This document shows positions 8,135-16,802 of a DNA stretch of 64,000 bases, in pieces. This stretch comes from an uncultured Phascolarctobacterium sp. (GTDB taxonomy: Bacteria > Bacillota > Negativicutes > Acidaminococcales > Acidaminococcaceae), in the NCBI GenBank assembly GCA_900545025.1, contig UQXH01000011.1, positions 1 through 64,000 of the forward strand, written 5' to 3'. Numbering within the stretch: the stretch's first letter is position 1; each line of letters opens with the position of its first letter. The translations under genes were made by a program, and so were the position numbers. Under the pieces are notes generated by a model that was not told the origin of the DNA, searched no databases, and saw only the letters and a program-made list of their open reading frames with translations.

Positions 8135-8264
8135 GTCATCAATGTAATAAATATTACAGTTAAAAATACTGCTAAAAAATTAGTATACATCAATAAATAA
8201 CAGCATACGCATAAAAATCCTGTAAAATCTGCAAATATCTTTAATGCAGCATACATAATACTGC

Positions 8265-8293
8265 TTTTCTTATTTAGCGCAGCACGTTATAAT
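8265..8293 (+). promoter_or_regulatory. possible promoter of the glycerate permease gene
   Basis: A perfect -10 (TATAAT, 8288-8293) about 58 bases before the start codon with only a weak -35 (TTTTCT, 8265-8270). The rest of the 8135-8350 gap is AT-rich with nothing else recognised. Confidence 0.4.
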
Positions 8294-8350
8294 ATGTAGT
8301 ATATACTAAAGCGTCTTCGCGACGGTTAAAAATTTTTAGGAGGTATATTT

Positions 8351-9736
8351 ATGTCAGGTTTCCCCCTCATAATAGCCTTCGTCATCGCTATCATCGTGAT
8401 GATCGTGGCTATTTCCAAGTACAAAGTTCATCCGTTCTTATCCATCATGGGCGTTTCCCTGCTGCTCGGTCTTACGGCAGGTATCCCGCTGGTCAACACT
8501 GTTGTTGACGGCAAGCCCGTTCAAGGCATCGTCAATGTTATCGGCGCCGGCTTCTCCGGCACCTTCACCAGCATCGGCATCGTAATTATCTTAGGCGCCC
8601 TTATCGGCTCCATCCTCGAAAAAACCGGTGCTGCCTTAAAACTGGCTGACATGGTTATCAAAGCAGTAGGCAAAAAACGCCCTGCTCTGGCTATGGAGCT
8701 CATGGGCTGGGTTGTTTCCATCCCCGTTTTCTGCGATTCCGGCTTCGTTATCTTAAACCCCATCCGTAAATCTCTGGTAAAACGCACGCGTATTTCCAGT
8801 GTTACCATGTCCGTAGCCTTAAGCGCCGGTCTGTATATTTCTCACGTATTTATTCCGCCTACCCCCGGCCCTATCGCTGCAGCTAACTCTCTGGGCATCG
8901 GCAACAACATGCTGCTGGTAATGGGTATGGGCGCGCTGGTATCCATCTTCCCGCTGATTGCCGGCTATTGCTTTGCCAAATATATCGGTCAAAGCGTTAA
9001 AGCAGCCGACGACGCTACCCACGAAGAAAATGCCGTCTCCTATGAAGAACTGGTGAAGGCTTACGGCAAGCTGCCCGGCTCCTTCAACTCCGTCGCTCCC
9101 ATTATCGTACCCATCCTGCTGATGGCGCTGGGCTCCATCTCCGCTATGGCTGGCTGGAAAGGCAGCATCGCCAACCTGCTGAGCTTCCTGGGTACTCCTG
9201 TCATGGCACTGGCAGTCGGTACTGTCTGCGGCGTCTTCCAGCTGGCTACTGCCAATAAGCTGCAGGAATTCTACGACCTGACCAATGATACCTTAAAGAC
9301 TGTAGGCCCCATCCTGTTCGTAACTGCAGCAGGCGGCGTCCTCGGTAAGATTATCGCTGTTTCCGGCATGGTGGGCTACATTACTGCCAATGCTGAAATA
9401 TTGGAAACCATCGGTATCTTCTTCCCCTTCATCCTGGCGGCAATCCTCAAGACCGCTCAAGGCTCTTCTACCGTGGCCATTACTACGACCGCCGGCATCC
9501 TGGCACCGCTGCTGGGCGTGCTCGGTCTCGATACCCCGACTATGGCAGCGCTTACCGTTATGGCTATCGGCGCAGGCGCTATGACTGTTTCCCATGCTAA
9601 CGATTCCTATTTCTGGGTTGTTACCAACTTCGGTGAAATGACTCCCGACCAGGGCTATAAAACTCAGACTGTTGCTACCCTGGTGCTTGGTATATCTTCC
9701 ATGGCAGGTATTTTCCTGCTGTCTTTAGTATGCTAA
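8351..9736 (+). CDS. GntP-family permease, probable glycerate importer
   Basis: 461 residues with about 12 membrane segments over the whole length. The N-terminal pattern KYKVHPFLSIMGVSLLLG, the stretch IPVFCDSGFVILNPI (about residues 125-139) and the C-terminal SHANDSYFWVVTNFGEM (about 415-431) are typical of GntP proton symporters for gluconate and related sugar acids. AGGAGG precedes the ATG. The next gene encodes glycerate kinase, which suggests glycerate as substrate rather than gluconate. A hairpin separates the two genes and may lower expression of the kinase relative to the permease. Confidence 0.92.
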   Translation: MSGFPLIIAFVIAIIVMIVAISKYKVHPFLSIMGVSLLLGLTAGIPLVNTVVDGKPVQGIVNVIGAGFSGTFTSIGIVIILGALIGSILEKTGAALKLADMVIKAVGKKRPALAMELMGWVVSIPVFCDSGFVILNPIRKSLVKRTRISSVTMSVALSAGLYISHVFIPPTPGPIAAANSLGIGNNMLLVMGMGALVSIFPLIAGYCFAKYIGQSVKAADDATHEENAVSYEELVKAYGKLPGSFNSVAPIIVPILLMALGSISAMAGWKGSIANLLSFLGTPVMALAVGTVCGVFQLATANKLQEFYDLTNDTLKTVGPILFVTAAGGVLGKIIAVSGMVGYITANAEILETIGIFFPFILAAILKTAQGSSTVAITTTAGILAPLLGVLGLDTPTMAALTVMAIGAGAMTVSHANDSYFWVVTNFGEMTPDQGYKTQTVATLVLGISSMAGIFLLSLVC

Positions 9737-9759
9737 AATAAAAACAGCATAATATGTTG

Positions 9760-9782
9760 ATGGGCGCAGTTCCTGCGCCCAT
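9760..9782 (+). terminator. weak terminator between permease and glycerate kinase
   Basis: 10-bp perfect stem (9760-9769 with 9773-9782), 3-base loop, followed by TATTTTACTG. The short T-run suggests partial termination. Confidence 0.5.
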
Positions 9783-9809
9783 TATTTTACTGCAAAGGAG
9801 ATTCAGCCC

Positions 9810-10961
9810 GTGCATAAATTCATTGTTATCCCTGATTCCTTCAAGGGCACCATGTCCTCAGGAGAAATCTGTCAGATTATGAAGACCAGCATCCTCAAGC
9901 ACTATCCGCAGGCCGAGGTTGCCTGCATCCCCGTTGCTGACGGCGGTGAAGGCAGTGTAGACGCCTTTCTGCAGGCTATGGGCGGCAAGAAAGAATATGT
10001 AACCGTACAGGGTCCCTATGGCGAACCAATCGAAGGATTCTACGGCCTGCTGCCTGACGGCACTGCCATTGTAGAAATGGCAGCTGCAGCCGGTCTGCCT
10101 CTTGTCGGCGATAATAAGCATGCGGAAAAAACCACCACCTACGGTGCCGGACAGCTCATGGTTGCGGCAGCAGAAGCAGGCTGCCGCAGACTCATCGTAG
10201 GTCTCGGCGGCAGCGCTACCAATGACGGCGGCTGCGGCGCGGCAGCTGCAGCCGGTGTGCGTTTCCTGGACGAAGCAGGCAACAGCTTTATCCCCGTAGG
10301 CGAAACCTTACACCGCATAGCATCTATTGACACTACGGCACTGCATCCAGTGCTCAAGGCAATCCCTATTATAACCATGTGCGATATTGATAATCCACTC
10401 TGCGGCCCCAACGGTGCAGCAGCAGTCTTTGGCCCGCAAAAAGGCGCCGATGCGCAATGTGTCGCCATGCTGGATCAAGGACTGGCGCACATGGCTGCCG
10501 TCGTCAGCCGCGACCTGCAGCGTGAAATCCTTACCCTGCCCGGAGCCGGCGCTGCCGGAGGTATGGGCGGCGGTATGTGCGCTTTCTTTAACAGCTCGCT
10601 GCAGATGGGCATCGAAACCGTACTTGACGCTGTAAAATTTGATGAACTGCTCTCTGACGCCGATATGGTGCTGAGCGGCGAAGGCAAGATCGACAGCCAG
10701 TCTCTGCGCGGCAAGGTCGTCATCGGTGTTGCGCGTCGTACCAGGAAGCACGGCGTACCGCTGCTGGCTATTGTCGGCGACGTAGGCGACGATATTGAAG
10801 CGGCTTATGCGGAAGGCGTCACCGGTATTTTCAGTATCAACCGCGTAGCTGTGCCGTACAGTGAAGCCCGCTGCCGTGCCCGCAACGATCTGGCACTCAC
10901 CATGGAAAACCTTCTGCATTTTATGAAGCATATCTTATCGTCCCATAAAACTTTAATCTGA
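9810..10961 (+). CDS. glycerate 2-kinase, GarK/GlxK family
   Basis: 383 residues, usual length, starting at GTG with AAAGGAG 9 bases upstream. Phosphorylates glycerate with ATP, feeding glycolysis. Family signatures: FIVIPDSFKGTMSS at the N-terminus, IPVADGGEGSVDAF (about residues 43-56), GLGGSATNDGGCGAA (about 134-148) and SGEGKIDSQSLRGK (about 288-301). Follows a GntP permease, making an uptake-and-phosphorylation pair, and is followed by a strong terminator. Confidence 0.95.
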   Translation: MHKFIVIPDSFKGTMSSGEICQIMKTSILKHYPQAEVACIPVADGGEGSVDAFLQAMGGKKEYVTVQGPYGEPIEGFYGLLPDGTAIVEMAAAAGLPLVGDNKHAEKTTTYGAGQLMVAAAEAGCRRLIVGLGGSATNDGGCGAAAAAGVRFLDEAGNSFIPVGETLHRIASIDTTALHPVLKAIPIITMCDIDNPLCGPNGAAAVFGPQKGADAQCVAMLDQGLAHMAAVVSRDLQREILTLPGAGAAGGMGGGMCAFFNSSLQMGIETVLDAVKFDELLSDADMVLSGEGKIDSQSLRGKVVIGVARRTRKHGVPLLAIVGDVGDDIEAAYAEGVTGIFSINRVAVPYSEARCRARNDLALTMENLLHFMKHILSSHKTLI

Positions 10962-10997
10962 CAACAGCTCTGTTGTATAATTTCACTCATCAGTGCG

Positions 10998-11040
10998 ATA
11001 CACTTTTCTGTTTAATGCAGAGAAGTGTATTTTTTATTTT
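10998..11040 (+). terminator. terminator after glycerate kinase
   Basis: 13-bp stem with one G-U pair (10998-11010 with 11018-11030), 7-base loop, then TTTTTATTTT. Confidence 0.85.
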
Positions 11041-11042
11041 CT

Positions 11043-11115
11043 AAGTTAACCTTTTTTATTTTTAGGTTGACAATACTAATTTGCACAAGTATACTGGAAG
11101 AAATCTTGTTAACTT
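11043..11115 (+). promoter_or_regulatory. biotin promoter 1 with BirA-type operator
   Basis: Promoter TTGACA (11067-11072), 17-base spacer, TATACT (11090-11095). An inverted repeat AAGTTAACC (11043-11051), 13 bases, GGTTGACAA (11065-11073) covers the -35 and resembles BirA operators of Firmicutes. A further half-site TTGTTAACTT lies downstream of the start point (11106-11115). A near copy of the whole arrangement precedes bioY. Repression by biotin-loaded BirA is inferred; the birA gene is not in the window. Confidence 0.8.
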
Positions 11116-11135
11116 AAAATATCAGGAGGTTTACA

Positions 11136-11627
11136 ATGCACAGAGAACTCACCTTTACCGCTTTTTTAAGTGTACTTATCCTGCTGTCCGGCAGTATGAA
11201 GATACCTTCGCCGATTGCAGGCGGAGAATTCCAGCTTTCGGCTCCCATAGCCGTCCTGATTTGTGCGTATTTCGGTTTCAGGCGTTATCTTATAGCCGGT
11301 ATCGTAGCCAGCTTTTTGGGGATGATGTTAGGCACGGCTACCATTTTTAATGTCATCATCGCCATGGTCTTTCGCCTGATTGCCGGTACTGTCATCACTA
11401 TTGGCCAGGCCACCCTGCCAGCCGTCATCATCAGCGGTCCGCTGGGAACCGTAGCCGCCCGGCTGGTCATGGGCTCCATCCTGAACGTAGACTGGTTACT
11501 GCTCACGTCAGCAGCCCTCCCCGGTATGATTTTCACCGCCGTGACTGCCGGCTTACTATACCTTCCTGGCAGAAAATATCTTGGCAGCCTGCCTTTCCTG
11601 CGCTGCTATCTTACAACAAAGGAGTAA
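11136..11627 (+). CDS. small integral membrane protein of the biotin locus, ECF S-component-like
   Basis: 163 residues, about five hydrophobic segments, no signal for cleavage. AGGAGG lies 7 bases before the ATG. The sequence pattern (KIPSPIAGGEFQLSAPIAV, then FGFRRYLIAGIVASFLG) looks like a substrate-binding S-component of energy-coupling-factor transporters or a related small permease, but it is not BioY, which is present separately. It is the first gene after the BirA-type promoter and directly precedes the BioW-BioF fusion by 6 bases. Uptake of a biotin precursor such as pimelate is a guess from context. Exact family not recognised. Confidence 0.75.
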   Translation: MHRELTFTAFLSVLILLSGSMKIPSPIAGGEFQLSAPIAVLICAYFGFRRYLIAGIVASFLGMMLGTATIFNVIIAMVFRLIAGTVITIGQATLPAVIISGPLGTVAARLVMGSILNVDWLLLTSAALPGMIFTAVTAGLLYLPGRKYLGSLPFLRCYLTTKE

Positions 11628-11633
11628 TAAATA

Positions 11634-13523
11634 ATGACCATGTACAGTATTAAGATGCGTGCGTCCAAAAACAACCGCCATATTTCCGGCGCAGAAAAAA
11701 TCATCCCTGCCGCTGATGTTGCCAAAGCAGTAAACACCCTCACCGACCGTGCCCTGCACCATGCTCTGGGGCAGGCTGATTTCGTCAATCTGAAAATCGA
11801 AGCCGTAAACGACGGAGAACTGCTGCATCTGCCGGCTCTGCCCGTTACCGCCAGCCCTGCGGCTTCCGTCGAGGAAAGTTTTTCCATGATGCGTCAGCTG
11901 TTGCTGCAGCTAAAAATCAGCGAGCCGGACACCATTATCGACATGTTGCGCCAGGCACGGCCAATGCGCGGAGCCGTCCTGTATGACGTAGCCACACGCA
12001 GCAGGCTGGAGCTGAATCAGGAACGCGGCATCCGCGTCACTTATATGGATGCAGCGCAAAGCTGCCTGGATAACAGCAAGAATCATTTTCGTGAAGCCCT
12101 GGTACTGGCCACCAAGGTAGCCAATACCCCCGGTATGCTGGCAGAAATCTGTATTTCTGACGATCCTGATTACGTTACGGGCTATCTGGCTTCTTCCCGG
12201 CATGGCTACATCCGTCTAAGCCCGCTGAAAGCAGCCGGCGACTGCCATGGCGGACGCATCTTTATTTTTGACAGCAGCAAGGCCGACCCGCAGGCCGCCA
12301 TTACTTTCCTGGAAAAACAGAAGGTATTGGTTGACGGCATCCCTGCTGCCGCGCCTGTCGATATACACACAGAACTAAAAAATAAACTGCAGCAGCTGCA
12401 GCAGGAAAATCTCTACCGCAGTATGCGTATTATGGACAGCCAGCAAAGCAGCCACGTACACACAGGCGGCCGGGAAATGCTGTTATTATCTTCCAACAGC
12501 TATCTTGATCTGGCAGCAGCACCTGAAGTAAAACAAGCCGCTGCCCAGGCAGCGCTTACCTGGGGCGCAGGCAGCGGCGGCAGCAGGCTGACTACCGGTA
12601 CTATGCGGCTGCATGAGGAGCTGGAAAATGCTTTGGCCCGTTTCAAGCATACAGAAGCTGCCCTGCTGTTTAATACCGGCTATATGGCTAACCTCGGCAT
12701 CATTTCCGCATTTGCCGACAAAGAAAGCGTCATCTTCAGCGACGAATACAATCATGCCAGCATTATCGATGGCTGCCGTCTGAGCGGAGCAAAAATTATT
12801 GTTTATAAGCATAACGATATGGAAGACCTGGAAAACAAACTGCAGCAGACCGCTTACCGCAAAGGCCTCATCGTCAGCGACGCTGTTTTCAGTATGGACG
12901 GCGATATAGCAGACCTGCCGCAGCTGACAGAGCTTGGCAAACGCTATGGTCTGCTAACCATGGTAGACGAAGCACACGCTACCGGCGTCATCGGCGCTGC
13001 CGGCAAAGGTATCGCCGAATACTATAATTACAGCTGCCAGGCAGATATTACCATGGGCACGCTCAGTAAGGCTTTAGGCTCTGAAGGCGGCTTTGTCTGT
13101 GCCGACCAGCTATTTATCGATTATCTGGCCAATAAGGCCCGCAGCTTTATTTTCTCCACATCCCAATGTCCTGCAGCACTGGGAGCCGCCCTGAAAAGCC
13201 TGCAGCTTCTGGAAGCTCAGCCGGAAATGGTACAAAGACTGCGGCATAACATCCGCTTCTTATGCCGCTGTCTGAAGGAAGAAGGCATCGCGGCAGATTC
13301 TGAAACTGCCATTATCCCCATCATTATTGGTGATGAAGCCGTTGCTTTAAATATCTCCCAGGAACTGTATGAACAAGGCATCCTCATCCCTGCCATCCGT
13401 TATCCTACCGTTGCCAAAGGCGCTGCACGCCTGCGTGCTGCCCTGATGTCCACTCATACGGACGCAGAACTTAGACAGGCGGCTAAAGCTATTGGCGCAG
13501 CCGTAAATAAATACAGAAAATAA
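11634..13523 (+). CDS. bioWF: BioW-BioF fusion: pimeloyl-CoA synthetase and 8-amino-7-oxononanoate synthase
   Basis: 629 residues. The N-terminal part (about 1-240) is BioW: YSIKMRASKNNRHISGAE at 4-21, and PMRGAVLYDVATRSRLE further on; it activates pimelate to pimeloyl-CoA. The C-terminal part (about 260-629) is BioF, a PLP enzyme joining pimeloyl-CoA and alanine: SSNSYLDLA, GSGGSRLTTGTM, DEAHATGVIG, and TLSKALGSEGG with the PLP lysine at residue 479. Both halves are of usual length, so this is a true fusion and not a read-through. It shows that biotin is made from pimelate rather than through BioC/BioH. Start ATG 11634 has AAGGAG upstream; ATG 11640 is an alternative. Confidence 0.94.
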   Translation: MTMYSIKMRASKNNRHISGAEKIIPAADVAKAVNTLTDRALHHALGQADFVNLKIEAVNDGELLHLPALPVTASPAASVEESFSMMRQLLLQLKISEPDTIIDMLRQARPMRGAVLYDVATRSRLELNQERGIRVTYMDAAQSCLDNSKNHFREALVLATKVANTPGMLAEICISDDPDYVTGYLASSRHGYIRLSPLKAAGDCHGGRIFIFDSSKADPQAAITFLEKQKVLVDGIPAAAPVDIHTELKNKLQQLQQENLYRSMRIMDSQQSSHVHTGGREMLLLSSNSYLDLAAAPEVKQAAAQAALTWGAGSGGSRLTTGTMRLHEELENALARFKHTEAALLFNTGYMANLGIISAFADKESVIFSDEYNHASIIDGCRLSGAKIIVYKHNDMEDLENKLQQTAYRKGLIVSDAVFSMDGDIADLPQLTELGKRYGLLTMVDEAHATGVIGAAGKGIAEYYNYSCQADITMGTLSKALGSEGGFVCADQLFIDYLANKARSFIFSTSQCPAALGAALKSLQLLEAQPEMVQRLRHNIRFLCRCLKEEGIAADSETAIIPIIIGDEAVALNISQELYEQGILIPAIRYPTVAKGAARLRAALMSTHTDAELRQAAKAIGAAVNKYRK

Positions 13524-13590
13524 CGTCAACTATTTTTTTACTAAGGTTGACAATAAGATGTAACCGTCGTATACTTGCTTTAAGTTAACT
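13523..13590 (+). promoter_or_regulatory. biotin promoter 2 with BirA-type operator
   Basis: TTGACA (13547-13552), 17-base spacer, TATACT (13570-13575). Operator arms ACGTCAACT (13523-13531) and GGTTGACAA (13545-13553) are 13 bases apart, the same spacing as at promoter 1; the left arm is weaker. A GTTAAC half-site again lies just downstream (13580-13590). It drives bioY, bioD and bioA. Confidence 0.75.
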
Positions 13591-13612
13591 ATATAGCAAA
13601 AGAGGTTTACTT

Positions 13613-14176
13613 ATGAGATACACGCATACCACTGGCAATAAAACCCATCAGCTCATCCTGATGGCTTTCTTTACTGCCCTTATCGCTATCGGCGCTTTTA
13701 TCAGGATTCCCGTCCCTGTGGTGCCCTTTACCCTGCAGTTTCTCTTTACTACCATGGCAGGGATGCTGTTGGGCAACAAGCTTGGCGGCGCCAGCGTACT
13801 GGTCTATATCGCCCTGGGGCTCTTAGGCCTGCCTATCTTCGCTTCCGGCGGCGGCCCGGGCTATATCTTTAACCCCAGCTTCGGCTATCTGATCGGCTTC
13901 TGGCTGGGCGCTAAGCTTACGGGGGCCATTGCTTACAGCGGCGATGGTCAGCCCGGCTTTAAACGTCTGTTAGCAGCGTCTTTCAGCGGCCTTGCCGCGG
14001 TCTATGGCTGTGGTATGCTTTATTATTACATCATCGGCAATTACATCATTAATCAGCCTATAGCCCTGTGGCCGCTGTTTCTGTACTGCTTCCTGCTGGC
14101 CGTTCCCGGCGACATCGTGCTGTGCATAGCCGCCTCTTTCTTAGGTCAAAAGCTGATTCCTGTTGTAAACAAATAA
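13613..14176 (+). CDS. bioY: biotin transporter BioY
   Basis: 187 residues, about six membrane segments. The family pattern is clear: GAFIRIPVPVVPFTLQ (about 23-38), LGNKLGGASVLVYIALGLLG (about 53-72), FASGGGPGYIFNPSFGYLIG (about 76-95). BioY is the S-component that binds biotin; energy-coupling subunits are not in this window and may be shared. AGAGGT precedes the ATG. It has its own BirA-type promoter between it and the upstream bioWF gene. Confidence 0.96.
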   Translation: MRYTHTTGNKTHQLILMAFFTALIAIGAFIRIPVPVVPFTLQFLFTTMAGMLLGNKLGGASVLVYIALGLLGLPIFASGGGPGYIFNPSFGYLIGFWLGAKLTGAIAYSGDGQPGFKRLLAASFSGLAAVYGCGMLYYYIIGNYIINQPIALWPLFLYCFLLAVPGDIVLCIAASFLGQKLIPVVNK

Positions 14177-14195
14177 AAATCTGAAGGTGAAAACA

Positions 14196-14894
14196 ATGAG
14201 TAAAGGTCTTTTCATTACCGCTACCGGCACTGATATCGGCAAAACCTATGTTACCGGCCTGCTGGTCAAAAAGCTGCGCGATGCTGGTTTAAATGCCGGC
14301 TATTATAAGGCGGCTCTCAGCGGCGCCGAAGAAACTTCTGCCGGCCTGCTGCCCGGCGACGCCGACTTTGTTGCCCGCACTGCCAACCTGCCGGAACGTC
14401 CGGAGCAGCTGGTATCCTACATCTACCGCACTGCCGTCTCTCCCCATCTGGCAGCACAGCTGGAGGGAAATCCTGTAGAAATCAGCAAAATCAAAGCTGA
14501 TTTTCAGCAGGCGCTGGCCCGTTATGATTATCTGACTATGGAGGGCAGCGGCGGTATTATCTGCCCTATCCGCTGGGATGAGCAGAAGCTGATGCTGGAA
14601 GATATTATCAAGGAACTGGGACTGGGTACCCTGGTTATCGCCAATGCGGCACTGGGCTCCATTAACGCCTGCGTACTGACGACCTTTTACCTGCAGCAAA
14701 AAAATATACCCGTCCGCGGCATCATCCTGAACAATTTTGCTGCTGACGACACCATGCAGCAGGACAATAAAAAAATGATTGAAGCGCTCAGCGGCGTACC
14801 TGTTATCGGCTGTGTTCCCTGCGGAGCGGCAGAACTTGATATAGACGTGGAACTGTTACAGTCACTTTACCATACACCGGAGGAAAGGAAATGA
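14196..14894 (+). CDS. bioD: dethiobiotin synthetase BioD
   Basis: 232 residues from ATG 14196; GAAGGTG lies 6 bases upstream. A GTG at 14187 overlaps that ribosome site and is rejected. ATP-dependent ring closure of diaminopelargonate. N-terminal FITATGTDIGKTYVTG carries the P-loop; MEGSGGIICPI corresponds to the second conserved glycine-rich loop. Lies 19 bases after bioY and ends one base before bioA. Confidence 0.95.
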   Translation: MSKGLFITATGTDIGKTYVTGLLVKKLRDAGLNAGYYKAALSGAEETSAGLLPGDADFVARTANLPERPEQLVSYIYRTAVSPHLAAQLEGNPVEISKIKADFQQALARYDYLTMEGSGGIICPIRWDEQKLMLEDIIKELGLGTLVIANAALGSINACVLTTFYLQQKNIPVRGIILNNFAADDTMQQDNKKMIEALSGVPVIGCVPCGAAELDIDVELLQSLYHTPEERK

Positions 14895-14895
14895 T

Positions 14896-16248
14896 ATGAT
14901 GAATACCAAGGATTTAGCAGCAAGGGATCTTGCCCACATCTGGCACCCCTGTTCTCAGATGAAAGACTACGAAACACTGCCGCCCATTATCGTCGACCAT
15001 GCGGCAGGCCCCTATCTTTACGATACCGACGGCAACAGTTATCTGGATATTATCAGCAGCTGGTGGTGCAATCTGCTGGGCCACTGCAACCCGGATATTA
15101 ACGCCGCTATCAAAAAGCAGCTGGATACGCTGGAACACGTCATCTTTGTCAATTTTTCTCACGAGCCCGTTATCAGGCTGTGTGAAGAACTGAGCCAGGT
15201 AATGCCCAAAGGGCTTACCAAATTTAATTTCTCCGATAACGGCTCCGCTTCTGTTGAAATCGCGCTGAAAATGGCTTTCCAGTATTTTTATCAGACCGGA
15301 CATCCGGAAAAGAAACGCTTCATGTGCCTCAGCGAAGGCTATCACGGTGAAACTATCGGCGCGCTGTCCGTAGGCAGCATGGACTTATTCGCCCAAATCT
15401 ATAAGCCCATGATGATGGATAACATCCATGTCCAGGCACCGGACTGCTACCGCTGCCCCTTTAATAAAGACCGTGAGCACTGTCAGTGCGAATGCTTCAA
15501 ATTTGCCGAGGAAACCTTTGCCAAGCACGCTCACGAAACGGCTGCCATCATTGTTGAGCCGCTGCTGCAGGGCTGCGCCGGCATGCGTATCTATCCTCCG
15601 CTGTACCTGCAGAAGCTGCGCAAGCTGTGCAACGCTTACAATGTACTGCTGATTGCCGATGAAATTGCTACCGGCTTTGGCCGCACCGGCAAGATGTTTG
15701 CCTGTGACCACGCAGGCATCACCCCCGACCTGATGTGCATCAGCAAAGCCCTTACCGGCGGCTATATGCCTATGGCAATCACCGTGACTACAGAAAAAAT
15801 CTTTGCCGCCTTCTACGACGATTACAATAAGGGTAAAGCCTTTATGCACAGCCATACCTACAGCGGCAATCCGCTGGGCTGCGCTGCCGCACTGGCTGTA
15901 CAAAAGATTATGCGCGAGCAGCATATCTTAGAGCAGGCACAGGAAAAGGCCGGCTACTTTACTGCCGCCCTGCAGGAAACCTTCGGCAATCATAAGAATA
16001 TCGGCGAAATACGCCATATAGGCCTGATTAACGCCATGGAGCTTGTTACAGATAAAGATAATAAAACTCCTTTCGACAGCAAGCTGCGTATCGGATACGA
16101 AATCTATAAAAAAGCACTTACCCACGGACTGCTGCTGCGTCCGCTGGGCAATGTGCTCTATTTCAATCCGCCGCTGAATATCGAAAAACAGGACCTTGAT
16201 AAAGCTATTAAAATCTGCAAACAGTCCATGGATGAAATCCTGTGTTAA
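14896..16248 (+). CDS. bioA: adenosylmethionine-8-amino-7-oxononanoate aminotransferase BioA
   Basis: 450 residues. Class III PLP aminotransferase: IWHPCSQMKDYE at the N-terminus, SSWWCNLLGHCNP (about 51-63), LLIADEIATGFGRTG (about 251-265) and SKALTGGYMPMA (about 285-296) with the PLP lysine. Some relatives use lysine rather than SAM as amino donor; the sequence alone does not settle this. One base after bioD. bioB is not in the window, so dethiobiotin conversion must be encoded elsewhere. Confidence 0.94.
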   Translation: MMNTKDLAARDLAHIWHPCSQMKDYETLPPIIVDHAAGPYLYDTDGNSYLDIISSWWCNLLGHCNPDINAAIKKQLDTLEHVIFVNFSHEPVIRLCEELSQVMPKGLTKFNFSDNGSASVEIALKMAFQYFYQTGHPEKKRFMCLSEGYHGETIGALSVGSMDLFAQIYKPMMMDNIHVQAPDCYRCPFNKDREHCQCECFKFAEETFAKHAHETAAIIVEPLLQGCAGMRIYPPLYLQKLRKLCNAYNVLLIADEIATGFGRTGKMFACDHAGITPDLMCISKALTGGYMPMAITVTTEKIFAAFYDDYNKGKAFMHSHTYSGNPLGCAAALAVQKIMREQHILEQAQEKAGYFTAALQETFGNHKNIGEIRHIGLINAMELVTDKDNKTPFDSKLRIGYEIYKKALTHGLLLRPLGNVLYFNPPLNIEKQDLDKAIKICKQSMDEILC

Positions 16249-16290
16249 ATAAAGAAGACTGACGATGCTTACATCGTCAGTCTTCTTTAT
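16249..16290. terminator. bidirectional terminator between bioA and the HxlR gene
   Basis: A perfect 18-bp stem (16249-16266 with 16273-16290) and 6-base loop starts right after the bioA stop. Its second arm is the last codons and stop of the convergent regulator gene, so one hairpin ends both transcripts. Confidence 0.85.
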
Positions 16291-16669
16291 CTTTTTCACC
16301 GCAACAGGAAGTACAGACAGTCGTCATACTACACTCTGGAGTAATGCCCTGTTCCTGCAGCTGCGTGCTACCCCAGTTATACATGGCCTGCAGGATGGGA
16401 AACAGGCTGTTGCCTTTCTCCGTCAGCGAATATTCCACCTTGGGCGGTACCACAGCATACACTTTGCGTATAAGTAAGCCGTCCTGCTCCAATTCCCGCA
16501 GCTGCTGAGTAAGCATTTTGGCCGTGGCCTCCGGCACTAATCTCCGCAGTTCATTAAAACGCAGTACTCTGCCGGATAGATGCCACAGCAGCAGCGCCTT
16601 ATATTTTCCGCCGATAAGATGCAGCGTAGCCGCTACCGGGCAATGAACATTACTGATTTTCTCCGTCAT
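16277..16669 (-). CDS. HxlR-family transcription regulator with Cys-rich tail
   Basis: 130 residues. Winged-helix domain (about 8-105) with the HxlR pattern CPVAATLHLIGGKYKALLLWHL, LRFNELRRLVPEATAKMLTQQL, and EYSLTEKGNSL. Besides the usual N-terminal cysteine (Cys10) it ends with four cysteines, C113, C119, C122 and C123, in an extension longer than typical relatives. Divergent from copA and copZ, with two inverted repeats in the shared 130-base gap. A thiol or copper-responsive switch of the copper exporter is inferred from this layout. GGGAG precedes the ATG. Confidence 0.88.
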   Translation of the reverse strand: MTEKISNVHCPVAATLHLIGGKYKALLLWHLSGRVLRFNELRRLVPEATAKMLTQQLRELEQDGLLIRKVYAVVPPKVEYSLTEKGNSLFPILQAMYNWGSTQLQEQGITPECSMTTVCTSCCGEKDKED

Positions 16670-16686
16670 GTTTCTCCCTCTTTTAC

Positions 16687-16719
16687 AGTATCTTTTTAGA
16701 TACTATCTTACTAAATAGT
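16687..16719. promoter_or_regulatory. candidate HxlR operators in the divergent gap
   Basis: A perfect palindrome, AGTATCT (16687-16693), 4 bases, AGATACT (16698-16704), overlaps a second repeat ACTAT (16702-16706), 8 bases, ATAGT (16715-16719). Both sit between the regulator ribosome site and the copA -35 element. Arms of the GTATC/TACTAT type are known for HxlR-family sites. Confidence 0.6.
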
Positions 16720-16725
16720 GCATTC

Positions 16726-16755
16726 TTGAAGAAAAAATACTTTCTTTTATATAAT
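16726..16755 (+). promoter_or_regulatory. copA promoter
   Basis: -35 TTGAAG (16726-16731), 18-base spacer, -10 TATAAT (16750-16755), directly downstream of the paired operators. Confidence 0.65.
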
Positions 16756-16802
16756 GATAACAGGACGATATTACATCGTCAATCAGCTTAAGGAGTATCA
16801 TT

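Noticed and set aside
10308..10931. 207-codon minus-strand frame opposite glycerate kinase
   Set aside because: Antisense shadow of a well-supported gene; no ribosome site or family pattern.
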